Source: Kribbella pratensis (GTDB lineage: Bacteria; Actinomycetota; Actinomycetes; Propionibacteriales; Kribbellaceae). Taken from it: a stretch of 64,000 nt of DNA. Positions 17,002 to 24,558 of this stretch are shown here, piece after piece; positions within the stretch are counted from its first letter, which is position 1; every line of letters begins with the position of its first letter. The notes under the pieces are model-generated. The model searched no databases and was not told the DNA's origin. It was given only the letters and a program-made list of their open reading frames with translations. The translations under genes were made by a program, and so were the position numbers. The stretch is from assembly GCF_004365355.1 (NCBI RefSeq), contig NZ_SODP01000004.1, positions 696,585-760,584 of the forward strand. Reading direction: 5' to 3'.

Positions 17002-17598
17002 ATGCCCCTCTTCGCCGGATTCGCCACGTCGATCTCCCTGATCGTCGCGATCGGCGCCCAGAACGCTTTCGTACTCCGCCAGGGCCTGCGCCGCGAGCAC
17101 GTCCTCCCGGTGGTGCTGACCTGCGCACTCTCCGACGCACTCCTGATCTCCAGCGGCATCCTCGGCCTGGGCGCTCTCCTCACCCGCAGCCAACTCGCGC
17201 TCGACATCGCCAAGTTCGGCGGCGCCGCCTTCCTCTACACGTACGCCGCCCTGGCCGCCAGGCGAGCCTTCAACCCCGGCGCGATCACCCCCGCCGACCA
17301 CGCCCCCGCCGCCCTCCGCAGCGTCGTACTCACCTGCCTGGGCTTCACGTACCTCAACCCGCACGTCTACCTGGACACCGTCGTACTTCTAGGCTCCCTG
17401 GCCAACCAGCGAGGCACCGACGGCCGCTGGCTCTACGGCCTAGGCGCAGTAGCCGCCAGCTTCACCTGGTTCTTCGCCCTAGGCTTCTTCTCCACCAAAC
17501 TAACCAACCTCTTCGCCCGCCCCCGAGCCTGGCAATTCCTCGACTCCGCCATAGCCCTGATCATGACCACCCTGGCAACCTGGATGCTCCTCACCTGA
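17002..17598 (+). CDS. lysE: LysE/ArgO basic amino-acid exporter
   Basis: This 198-residue membrane exporter has the LysE signature ISLIVAIGAQNAFVLRQGLRREH (residues ~10-32) with the QNAFVLRQGL core of LysE/ArgO proteins, the conserved Asp in CALSDALLI, and GFTYLNPHVYLDTVVLLG later. It should export lysine, arginine or both, and it pairs with the divergent LysG-like activator. The 3' third is rich in C-ending codons. A promoter for the Abi unit begins ~20 nt after its stop. Confidence 0.93.
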   Translation: MPLFAGFATSISLIVAIGAQNAFVLRQGLRREHVLPVVLTCALSDALLISSGILGLGALLTRSQLALDIAKFGGAAFLYTYAALAARRAFNPGAITPADHAPAALRSVVLTCLGFTYLNPHVYLDTVVLLGSLANQRGTDGRWLYGLGAVAASFTWFFALGFFSTKLTNLFARPRAWQFLDSAIALIMTTLATWMLLT

Positions 17599-17620
17599 TA
17601 TCCACAGGCATCAATCACAG

Positions 17621-17649
17621 TTGGTCGCGAACTGCACTACCGGATAAAC
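17621..17649 (+). promoter_or_regulatory. Candidate promoter of the Abi-linked RNA/gene
   Basis: TTGGTC (17621-17626) and ATAAAC (17644-17649, or GATAAA one base earlier) are separated by 16-17 bp in a locally AT-rich stretch. A start near 17655 would place the hairpin RNA at the 5' end of the Abi transcript. Confidence 0.4.
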
Positions 17650-17650
17650 T

Positions 17651-17706
17651 GTGAGTAGCAAGACCAGCCCCTCTGCCCACTCGGGCACGGGCTGGTCGTC
17701 TTTTCC
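17651..17706 (+). ncRNA. Hairpin RNA upstream of the Abi gene (candidate AbiF-type RNA)
   Basis: A compact structure directly precedes the Abi coding region. The outer stem is 9 bp, GACCAGCCC (17662-17670) with GGGCTGGTC (17689-17697). After a small internal loop, an inner stem GCCC/GGGC (17675-17678 and 17683-17686) closes an ACTC tetraloop. The tail is GTCTTTTCC, so it resembles an intrinsic terminator. A structured RNA motif (AbiF RNA) is known in front of Abi_2-domain genes. The same position suggests a homologue, but the match to the published consensus is not verified. Confidence 0.5.
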
Positions 17707-17717
17707 GGGGGATTCAC

Positions 17718-18674
17718 GTGACTTCCTACTCCAAGCCACACCTGTCCTTCGATGCCCAAGTCCAACTGCTTCAGCGCCGGGGCATGGTCATCGACGATCC
17801 TGCTGCCGCCGCGCGACTGTTGAGCGTGATCGGCTACTACCGGCTGAGCGGCTACTGGTATCCGTACCGTCGCCAACTCGGTCCAACGCAACGCGACGAT
17901 CAGTTCGTCGCGGGCACGAACTTCACGACGGTCGTCCGGCTGTACGACGCCGACCGCCGTCTCAAACTCCATGTTCTTGATGCGATCGAGCGAGTTGAGA
18001 TCGCGCTTCGAGTAATGATCGGCTTCACCCTCGGCAAGCGCGGTGCCTACGCACACCTCGATCGGGCCAACCTCGACGGCCAGTTCACGCGGTCCGCAGA
18101 CGGACGTCCGAGCAAGTACGACGCCTGGATCGCCAAGGTGCTGGATGCGCACGGCCGATCGTCTGAGGACTTCGTCGTGCACTTCCAGCAGAAGTATGAC
18201 GGCCGCCTGCCGGTATGGGTCGTCACCGAGATCCTCGACTTCGGCTCCACAGCGCATCTGTATCGCGGCCTGAAAGCCGCTGACCGCAACTCGATTGCCC
18301 GCGAGCTCGACATCGTCGACCAGGTCGGGCAGGGCAACGGCCACACCCTGGGCAACTGGCTCCGCGTGCTGAACTATGTCCGCAACATCTGCGCACACCA
18401 CTCCCGCCTCTGGAACCGGCACATGGTCAACAAGATCGGCGCACGGCAACTCGCGAGCATCTCCGACCTGCGGCACCTCAGCCGGCCGGAGGTCTCCCAC
18501 CACCGCATCTACTCCACACTCTGTGTGCTCGCATTTCTGTTGGAGCGGGTTGGGCGTGGGGACTGGGTTGCGGGGCTTCGGGAGTTGGTGGGGGTCGAGG
18601 TGCCCGGGTGCGGACGGAGCTTGTCGGAGATGGGGTTTCCGGCGGGGTGGGATGGGCGGTGGCCATGGATGTGA
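17718..18674 (+). CDS. Abi family (Abi_2) abortive-infection protein, HEPN-type
   Basis: This 318-residue protein has the Abi_2/AbiD-AbiF pattern: FDAQVQLLQRRGM near the start, IGYYRLSGYWYPYR (residues 38-51), a helical middle, and VRNICAHHSRLWNR (221-234). R222-N223-x3-H227-H228 is the Rx4-6H motif of HEPN ribonucleases, so it is predicted to be an RNA-cleaving toxin that stops phage growth by halting the host. GTG at 17718 has a GGGGGATT SD. A 56-nt hairpin RNA lies just upstream and could act as antitoxin or attenuator. The end overlaps the MBL gene by 10 nt. Confidence 0.85.
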   Translation: MTSYSKPHLSFDAQVQLLQRRGMVIDDPAAAARLLSVIGYYRLSGYWYPYRRQLGPTQRDDQFVAGTNFTTVVRLYDADRRLKLHVLDAIERVEIALRVMIGFTLGKRGAYAHLDRANLDGQFTRSADGRPSKYDAWIAKVLDAHGRSSEDFVVHFQQKYDGRLPVWVVTEILDFGSTAHLYRGLKAADRNSIARELDIVDQVGQGNGHTLGNWLRVLNYVRNICAHHSRLWNRHMVNKIGARQLASISDLRHLSRPEVSHHRIYSTLCVLAFLLERVGRGDWVAGLRELVGVEVPGCGRSLSEMGFPAGWDGRWPWM

Positions 18675-19465
18675 CGGTGTTGTGTGATGCGGTGGCGGTG
18701 TTTCCTGAGGGGGTTGGGGAGGCGTTGCCTGGGTGGGGGTTGGGGGAGGCGGAGTGGACGGGGCGGGTGGTGCCGGGGAACGTTCGGGCGGGTGGGTGGT
18801 TGTTGCATTTTCATAGTTACTTGGTGAGTTCGGGTGACGGGCTGGTGTTGGTGGACGCGGGGGTGGGGCCGGCCGGTGGGGAGGCGGCTGAGTGGTTGGG
18901 GGTGGCTGGACGGCTGCCTGGGTTGTTGGGGAAGGTGGGGGTGGAGGTCGCGGATGTGGATGCGGTGGTGCTGACACATGTGCATCTGGATCACGTCGGA
19001 TGGGCTTCGGATGGGGTGCGGGCGTTGTTTCCGCGGGCGGAGTACGTCGTGCAGCGGGACGAGCTTGAGCATGTACGCGGCGGGTCGACGTACCTGAGCA
19101 GGATCCGGCCGATTGAGGAGGCCGGACAGTTGCGGGTGGTGGACGGGGAGACCGCGCTACGGGGGATGCGGCTGGTGCCTACGCCGGGGCATACGCCTGG
19201 GCATCAGTCGGTGGTGACGGACCGGGCCGTGCTGGGTGGTGACGTGCTGGTGCATCCGGCGCAGGCCCGGTGGCCGGAGCTCACCTATGTGTACGAGCGG
19301 GATCCCGCGCAAGCCGTGACCTCGCGGCGTGAAGTGTTGGAGCTGGCGGCCGCAATGGGTGTGCCGATCGCGGCCGCGCATCCGCATGCGGCGTTGTCGG
19401 CCGACGCGATCCCAGTTGCCTCCAACGGCAACGGCGACGAGGTGTGCCCGCCGTACAAGCTTTAG
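18665..19465 (+). CDS. MBL-fold metallohydrolase
   Basis: This 266-residue metallo-beta-lactamase-fold enzyme has the zinc motif THVHLDH (residues 104-110), a later His in TPGHTPGHQ, Asp in LGGDVLVHP and His in AAHPHA. The layout is that of lactonase-like (quorum-quenching type) or generic hydrolases. ATG at 18665 overlaps the Abi stop. Oddity: the first ~350 nt use G-rich codons (GGG, GTG, TTG) with several G-runs, very unlike the neighbours. Whether it belongs functionally to the Abi unit is unclear. Confidence 0.85.
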   Translation: MDVTVLCDAVAVFPEGVGEALPGWGLGEAEWTGRVVPGNVRAGGWLLHFHSYLVSSGDGLVLVDAGVGPAGGEAAEWLGVAGRLPGLLGKVGVEVADVDAVVLTHVHLDHVGWASDGVRALFPRAEYVVQRDELEHVRGGSTYLSRIRPIEEAGQLRVVDGETALRGMRLVPTPGHTPGHQSVVTDRAVLGGDVLVHPAQARWPELTYVYERDPAQAVTSRREVLELAAAMGVPIAAAHPHAALSADAIPVASNGNGDEVCPPYKL

Positions 19466-20373
19466 CGGTAGCCCGTGGTGCCAGCGGGTTTGCCGGCGCC
19501 TTGCACCTCGACGATGTAGCGCCAGGCGTCGGGACGACTGCCATCCAGGTCGGTGAACCCATAGAGCTGGGCGAGTTCCCCGCTCGACGTCGACTTGCCG
19601 TTCCACCGCCGTACGTCGGGGTCCGCCGCCAGCGCCGCCACCGCGCGGCCGACGTACGACGGGCTCTCAGAGATCGCGAAATGCGGGACCTTCGACGTCG
19701 CGTCCCGCCAGTTCTCCTCGCGTACGCCGAACCCGTCGAGCATCGCCTCCGACCGCAGCCATCCCGGCGTGAGCAGTACGGCGGCCGCGTCGTACTGCTT
19801 CAACTCGTGGGCCAGCGCGAACGCCATCCGGCTGACGGCGCCCTTCGCGACGTCGTAGAAGAACGAGACACGATAGTTCGACGCGTTGTACTCGTTGGTG
19901 CCGTCCGTCATCTCGACGACCAGCCCGCCCGGCGTCTTGATCAGCAACGGCAGCGCGAAATGACTGGTGATCGCGTGCGTGTTCACCCCCAGCTCGAGCA
20001 ACCGCAGACCGTTGTCCAGCGAGCTCTCCCACACGGTCTTGTCCCACTCCGGCTCGCCGAACTGCCCCCAGATGTCGTTCACCAGGATGTGCAGCGCGCC
20101 CTGCTCGGTCTCGATCCGCGCCACCAGCTCACGCACCTGCGACGGATCGAGATGATCCACCGGTACGGCGATGCCGCGCCCGCCGGCCTTGTCGACGAGC
20201 TCGGCCGTCTCCTCGATCGTCTCCGGCCGGTTCATCTCCGACGGCCGGCACCGGGTGGTCCGGCCGGTCACGTACACGGTCGCGCCGGCCGCGCCGAGCT
20301 CGACCGCGATCCCCCGTCCGGCCGCCCGGGTCGCCCCGGCGACCAACGCCACCTTCCCCGCCAACGGCTTCAT
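19462..20373 (-). CDS. SDR family oxidoreductase
   Basis: This 303-residue short-chain dehydrogenase/reductase has the start KVALVAGATRAAGRGIAVELG with the nucleotide-binding Gly motif (residues ~8-20), and TGRTT follows strand 2. An extended middle contains LVNDIWGQF, and the active-site helix FFYDVAKGAVSRMAFALAHEL carries the YxxxK pair. ATG at 20373 is set by AGGAGG 5 nt upstream; the longer open frame is a shadow. It is divergent from a TetR gene, with palindromic sites between them (20387-20423). Confidence 0.88.
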   Translation of the reverse strand: MKPLAGKVALVAGATRAAGRGIAVELGAAGATVYVTGRTTRCRPSEMNRPETIEETAELVDKAGGRGIAVPVDHLDPSQVRELVARIETEQGALHILVNDIWGQFGEPEWDKTVWESSLDNGLRLLELGVNTHAITSHFALPLLIKTPGGLVVEMTDGTNEYNASNYRVSFFYDVAKGAVSRMAFALAHELKQYDAAAVLLTPGWLRSEAMLDGFGVREENWRDATSKVPHFAISESPSYVGRAVAALAADPDVRRWNGKSTSSGELAQLYGFTDLDGSRPDAWRYIVEVQGAGKPAGTTGYR

Positions 20374-20386
20374 CGCTCCTCCTAAT

Positions 20387-20423
20387 CCATACGTTGTACG
20401 ATTATGTACCATACGACGTATGG
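20387..20423. promoter_or_regulatory. TetR operator with CCATACG half-sites
   Basis: CCATACG-A-CGTATGG (20409-20423) is a perfect 7-bp palindrome that overlaps the ATG of the TetR gene. A second CCATACG half-site at 20387-20393 is followed by TTGTACG, a weaker partner. The sites should let the TetR protein control both its own gene and the SDR gene. Confidence 0.6.
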
Positions 20424-21112
20424 TTAATGTCGGCAAGCGCTCCGGGCGGCCCCGCGCCGGGGAGGAGCGGCTGAGCCGGGAGGCGATCCTGACCGCGGCG
20501 CTACGGATCGTCGACGACGAGGGCATCGACGCGCTGACGATGCGGCGACTCGCGGCGACGCTGCAGGTCAACCCGATGTCGCTGTACCACCACCTGCCGA
20601 ACAAAGCCGCCGTGCTGGCCGGCCTCGCGGAGCTCGTGTTCGCGGGGCTGGAGCTGCCCGACCCCGGCGACGCCGTACCGTGGGACGAGCAGCTCAAGGA
20701 GGCGGCGCGCGCCTATCGCAACGGCCTTCGGCAACATCCCAACCTGGCCCTGCAGGTGCTGTCGGACACGTCCGCGGTCTCGGACGTCGTCGTGGTCACG
20801 ATGGAGCCGTTCTACCTCGCACTCGACCGGGCAGGTTTGTCACCGCGTCAGATTTTCGAGGCGGCCAACACACTGATCGACTTCATCCACGGGTTCAGCC
20901 TCGGCGAGGCGTCCGTCCGGGCCCAGACGTTCGAACTGGCGCCCGACCTGCTCACCCGCGTACGCGCCCTCCCGGCGGACAAGGCACCGACGCTGACAAG
21001 AATCGTCGACGGACTCGGCGTCGAGGGTCTCGCCTATGACTTCGACGACGGGTTCGAGTCCGGGCTCTCGACGCTGACCGCGGGCATCGCGGCAACCGCA
21101 CGCCGCCGGTAG
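20420..21112 (+). CDS. TetR family regulator
   Basis: This 230-residue repressor has an HTH at residues ~18-62: SREAILTAALRIVDDEGIDALTMRRLAATLQVNPMSLYHHLPNKAAVL. It resembles the TetR subgroup with a TetR_C-type C-terminal domain, often controlling a divergent exporter or oxidoreductase. The ATG at 20420 lies within the palindromic operator, so autoregulation is likely. Its 3' end overlaps the convergent EamA transporter by 79 nt. Confidence 0.9.
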   Translation: MVNVGKRSGRPRAGEERLSREAILTAALRIVDDEGIDALTMRRLAATLQVNPMSLYHHLPNKAAVLAGLAELVFAGLELPDPGDAVPWDEQLKEAARAYRNGLRQHPNLALQVLSDTSAVSDVVVVTMEPFYLALDRAGLSPRQIFEAANTLIDFIHGFSLGEASVRAQTFELAPDLLTRVRALPADKAPTLTRIVDGLGVEGLAYDFDDGFESGLSTLTAGIAATARRR

Positions 21113-21963
21113 CGCGAGATCGCGACCCCGACCAGACACAGCGCGCCACCGCCGTACGCGAGCGGCGCCGGGCTCTCGCCGAGCAGCAGCCAGCCGAGGA
21201 AGATCGTGATCGGCGGGACCAGGTACGTCGTGGCGCCCATCCGGCCGGCCGTCGTCCGGGCCAACGCGTAGGCCCAGGTCGTGAAGGCGATCGCCGTCGG
21301 GAAGGCGCCGAGGAACACGACCCACCAGATCGTCGACGGTCGTGCATCAGCCGCCTCACGAACCAGCGTCGGCGCGAACGGCAGACACGCGATCGCCCCG
21401 ATCACGCACGACAGCCAGGTCACCTCCAGCGCGGGCAGTCGCGCGAGCAGCGGCTTCTGCGAAACGACACCGATCGCGTACGCCGCCGCGGCGACGAGGC
21501 ACAGCACGACTCCCCACGTCTCGGCGCTGCCGTTGGACGACGAGAGCCCGATCAGAACCACCCCGCCGAACGCGACGATGCTCCCCATCACCAGCTGACG
21601 CGGGAATCCCTCGTGGAGAAGGACACCGGCGAGCAAGGCGATCAGCAGCGGTCCGATGTTGACGAGCATGGCCGTCGTACCGGCGTCGAGGTGCCGCTCG
21701 GCCTCGTTCAGGGCGAGGTTGTAGACGCCGAACCAGAGCAGGCCACAGGCCAGCAGGAATTTCCAGTCACCGCGAGCCGGCCAGCGTCGCGGCCGCGCGA
21801 ACACGAAGATCCCGAGCAGCACACTCCCGACGAGCAACCTCCCGAGCGAGAGCGCACCGGCCGAGATCTCCTGACCGACGTGGCGGATCGCCACGAACGC
21901 CGACGCCCACAGCACCACCGTGACCGCGGCCGCACCGGCGGCCAGCACACCCTGCTTCTTCAT
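21034..21963 (-). CDS. EamA (DMT superfamily) transporter
   Basis: This 309-residue membrane protein has two EamA repeats of five helices each: VLWASAFVAIRHVGQEIS at ~18-35 and a second repeat beginning GVVLCLVAAAAYAIGVVSQKPL. Members export amino acids, nucleotides or drugs; the substrate here is unknown. The C-terminal ~25 residues are charged and lie opposite the TetR 3' end. Downstream of the MFS gene on the same strand, with 35 nt between them. Confidence 0.88.
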   Translation of the reverse strand: MKKQGVLAAGAAAVTVVLWASAFVAIRHVGQEISAGALSLGRLLVGSVLLGIFVFARPRRWPARGDWKFLLACGLLWFGVYNLALNEAERHLDAGTTAMLVNIGPLLIALLAGVLLHEGFPRQLVMGSIVAFGGVVLIGLSSSNGSAETWGVVLCLVAAAAYAIGVVSQKPLLARLPALEVTWLSCVIGAIACLPFAPTLVREAADARPSTIWWVVFLGAFPTAIAFTTWAYALARTTAGRMGATTYLVPPITIFLGWLLLGESPAPLAYGGGALCLVGVAISRYRRRAVAAMPAVSVESPDSNPSSKS

Positions 21964-21998
21964 GCTGATACAACGTCATCCAGGGTCATGGTGTGAGG

Positions 21999-23201
21999 CT
22001 AGGCGTCGGACGCTTCGGCGGCGACCGAACTCCGGGGCTCCGGCAGCGCGAACGGTACGACGAACGCCGTGAGCAGGACCGGGATCGTCAGACCTGCGAC
22101 CAGCACCGACATCGTGAACCACAGCGATCCCAGCGCGAACCCGCCGTACACCGCAATCGCGAAGACCTCGGCGAAGAAGCCCGACACCGAGGTCACGGTC
22201 GCCCGCGCCGGCCCGGTGATCGCGTCCTGCAATCGCGACTCCGACACCACGATGACGAGCTGCATGAGCCCGTAGCCCAGTGCGATCGGCAGGAACCCCC
22301 ACACCGACCCGCTCAGCGCCCCACCAGCTATCAGCACCGCCGTTGCCCCGAGTGCCACTGCGAAAGTTGCTGCGGGCAACTTGTACGCCGGTCCCGCGAG
22401 CGCGCTGCCGATCGCCTGCGCGGCAACGGTTCCCGCGATCAGCAGCGGGATAGCGCCGGTCGTCGCGCCCGCCTCCCGGCCGAGCAGCGGGAAGTACTCG
22501 TCGAAGGCCAGGAACCCGCCCAACAACGCCACCAGCGCTACCGCCCGGCGTACCGACCGGCTGAGCAGCACCTCCGTCACACCTGTCCGGAGGACGCGGA
22601 GGTAAACCGCGAAGGCGGCTCGAGTACCCGGTTCGTCCGCCTCGCCGGCGGTCTCGACGACTCGCGCTTCAGGCAGCGTCCACGCAACGACCGCCTGCAG
22701 CAGGCCGCTGAGCACGCTGACGATTCCGGCGAGCGTGTAGCCACCGAGCGCGAACAGTGGTGTCGCGAGAGCGGTCGCGGCGAGGTTCATGATGAACGAG
22801 GCCGAGCGTGCCCGGCCGAGCACGGTCGCATACTGCTCGGTGCGGTCCCGCGCGGCGAGTTCGTCGTACACGAAGGCTTCGTACGTACCGGAGATCAGCG
22901 CGGACGACGTACCCCAGAGGACGAAGCCCAGCGCGAAGCCGGTGAAGGACGGGAGCGTGATCCACGCGGCGTACCCGAGTGAGCTGATCAGGGCGCCGAG
23001 AACCAGCAGCTTGCGCCGTGAATAGGTATCCGCCCAGGCGCCGGACGGCACCTCGAGGACGAACGCGGTCGCAGACCAGATGACGAACAGCGTCGAGATC
23101 TGGGCAGCCGACAGTCCGTGATCGGCGAACAGCAGCTGGTACAGCGGGTAGAGCGGGATGAAGTCGTGGAACGCCTCGAAGGCAACAACCCGGGCGACCA
23201 G
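21999..23201 (-). CDS. MFS transporter with no canonical start codon
   Basis: The protein is an MFS permease (helices throughout; motif A GAWADTYSRRKLLV). Only a GTG at 23051 could start it conventionally, but the same frame continues upstream with AFEAFHDFIPLYPLYQLLF and a full first helix, STLFVIWSATAFVLEVPSG. No ATG, GTG or TTG occurs between that helix and the upstream stop; the only candidate is CTG at 23201, giving 400 residues, with AGAGG almost touching it. Either a CTG start, a lost start codon or a sequence error explains this. Substrate unknown. Confidence 0.7.
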   Translation of the reverse strand: MVARVVAFEAFHDFIPLYPLYQLLFADHGLSAAQISTLFVIWSATAFVLEVPSGAWADTYSRRKLLVLGALISSLGYAAWITLPSFTGFALGFVLWGTSSALISGTYEAFVYDELAARDRTEQYATVLGRARSASFIMNLAATALATPLFALGGYTLAGIVSVLSGLLQAVVAWTLPEARVVETAGEADEPGTRAAFAVYLRVLRTGVTEVLLSRSVRRAVALVALLGGFLAFDEYFPLLGREAGATTGAIPLLIAGTVAAQAIGSALAGPAYKLPAATFAVALGATAVLIAGGALSGSVWGFLPIALGYGLMQLVIVVSESRLQDAITGPARATVTSVSGFFAEVFAIAVYGGFALGSLWFTMSVLVAGLTIPVLLTAFVVPFALPEPRSSVAAEASDA

Positions 23202-23303
23202 ACCTCTGTCAGAACGTCAAAGATGCAGGCTCGGCAGTCTCATGCATCGAAGATACGCGAAAATGACGCGCGAAGCCGCTGGAATATCGGTCAGAGTAGA
23301 GCG

Positions 23304-24179
23304 ATGGGACAGGTCAGCGAACGGTTCTGGGCGAAGCTGCCGGAAGGCAGCCGTGATGCCCTCGTCGACGGATTGAGTCAGTCCGAGCTGCAGTCGGTGC
23401 TGCTCGACGTGACCCGTGAGCGAGCCGCCAAGGTGACGCCGGCGCGGCTGTTGCAGCGCTGGCAGCAGGACCGGTTCGTGCGGCCGTCGACCATCGATCC
23501 GCGCGAGCTGGTGAAGACCCAGCAGCGGCTGTGGGCGGCGCTGCCGGAGAAGTTCGACGGCGTCCAGCTGTCCCCGGTGGCGCCGCTGGGCACGTGCTCG
23601 GCGATCGCGACGATCAACCAGCATCAGGTGCTCAGCACGATCCGCGGGACGGAGGTCGCCGGCGACCCCACCAACGAGCTGGCGATCGAGGCCGCCGTAC
23701 GCCGTCGTGCCGGCCAGGACCGCGTGCATCTGGCGGCCTGTCAGCGGGTGGTACGGGCGCAGCCGTTCGACGGGCCGGGCATGTCCGCGCACTTCGAGCT
23801 GTTCGTGCTGGTGTCGAGCGCGCGTGACACCGGCTCGTGCCGGACGGAGGCCGAGCTGTTGATCGACCACCTGAGCTTCTGGCACGACGTACTCGGCGAG
23901 AAGGCAGAGCTCACGTTCACCGCGTTCGAGGAGTCGGCGTTGCGGGAACGGATCGAGGACACGGTCCGGCCGGCGCTCGGGGTCGCGTTCACGGAGGACA
24001 CCGGGCGGACCAAGAGCGCGGGTTACTACGCCGGCACCGCACTCGGCATCGATCGCGGCGGCGAAGGACTCGGCGACGGCGGGTTCACGACCTGGACCGC
24101 GGACCTGCTCGGCGACGCGAAGGAACGCTGCCTGACGTCGTGCATCTCCACCGAACGGCTGACCGTCATCGGAGCTTGA
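23304..24179 (+). CDS. Uncharacterised protein, weakly class II synthetase-like
   Basis: I do not recognise this 291-residue family with confidence. From ATG 23304 it has a helical N-terminus (VSERFWAKLPEGSRDALVDGL), then VSPVAPLGTCSAIATINQHQVLSTIRGTEVAGDP-like strands, and a central RVVRAQPFDGPGMSAHFELFVLVSSARDTGS. The pattern of a conserved Arg-rich strand followed by a helix loosely recalls class II aminoacyl-tRNA synthetase relatives, which is only an impression. The in-frame ATG at 23118 is upstream of the divergent MFS coding region and unlikely. Convergent with a GNAT gene (14-nt overlap). Confidence 0.7.
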   Translation: MGQVSERFWAKLPEGSRDALVDGLSQSELQSVLLDVTRERAAKVTPARLLQRWQQDRFVRPSTIDPRELVKTQQRLWAALPEKFDGVQLSPVAPLGTCSAIATINQHQVLSTIRGTEVAGDPTNELAIEAAVRRRAGQDRVHLAACQRVVRAQPFDGPGMSAHFELFVLVSSARDTGSCRTEAELLIDHLSFWHDVLGEKAELTFTAFEESALRERIEDTVRPALGVAFTEDTGRTKSAGYYAGTALGIDRGGEGLGDGGFTTWTADLLGDAKERCLTSCISTERLTVIGA

Positions 24180-24558
24180 GCAGCCCCGCGTCCGTCGGCC
24201 GGAACCCGCACGCGTCGAGGTAGAACGCGCTCAGATGCGGCTCGAAGTCGACATGCAGCCATTCGCACCCTGCCTTGCGCGCCTCCTCGGCCGCGGTCAG
24301 CACCAACTGCTTGCCGATACCGCGCCGGCCGTGATCCGGATGTACGGCGGTATCCAGCACGAACGCATGCGCGCCGCCGTCCCAGCACACCTGCACGAAG
24401 CCGACCAGCTGCTCGTTGCTAAAGGCACCGACCCACGTCAAGGCCCACCGCTCCAACCGCTCGCCCCACGCGGTGACCTCGGGCTCGCTCTCGAACGCCG
24501 CCGCATGCAGCTCGGACAACTCCCGATCATCGACCGGAAACTTCACCTGGATACGCAC
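24166..24558 (-). CDS. GNAT family N-acetyltransferase
   Basis: This 130-residue acetyltransferase has motif A as AVHPDHGRRGIGKQLVLTAAEEARKAG (residues ~70-97), with R/Q-x-x-G-x-G/A for CoA binding, and a C-terminal LSAFYLDACGF. It is small even for the family. Acceptor unknown. The start overlaps the DpaL-like stop by 16 nt, so it is probably the distal gene of the operon starting with the XRE regulator. Confidence 0.87.
   Translation of the reverse strand: MRIQVKFPVDDRELSELHAAAFESEPEVTAWGERLERWALTWVGAFSNEQLVGFVQVCWDGGAHAFVLDTAVHPDHGRRGIGKQLVLTAAEEARKAGCEWLHVDFEPHLSAFYLDACGFRPTDAGLLKLR

Noticed and set aside
17637..18977. 446-residue minus-strand open frame opposite the Abi and MBL genes
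   Set aside because: Pro/His/Thr-rich low-complexity product mirroring the G-rich coding strand; the plus-strand genes have clear family motifs.
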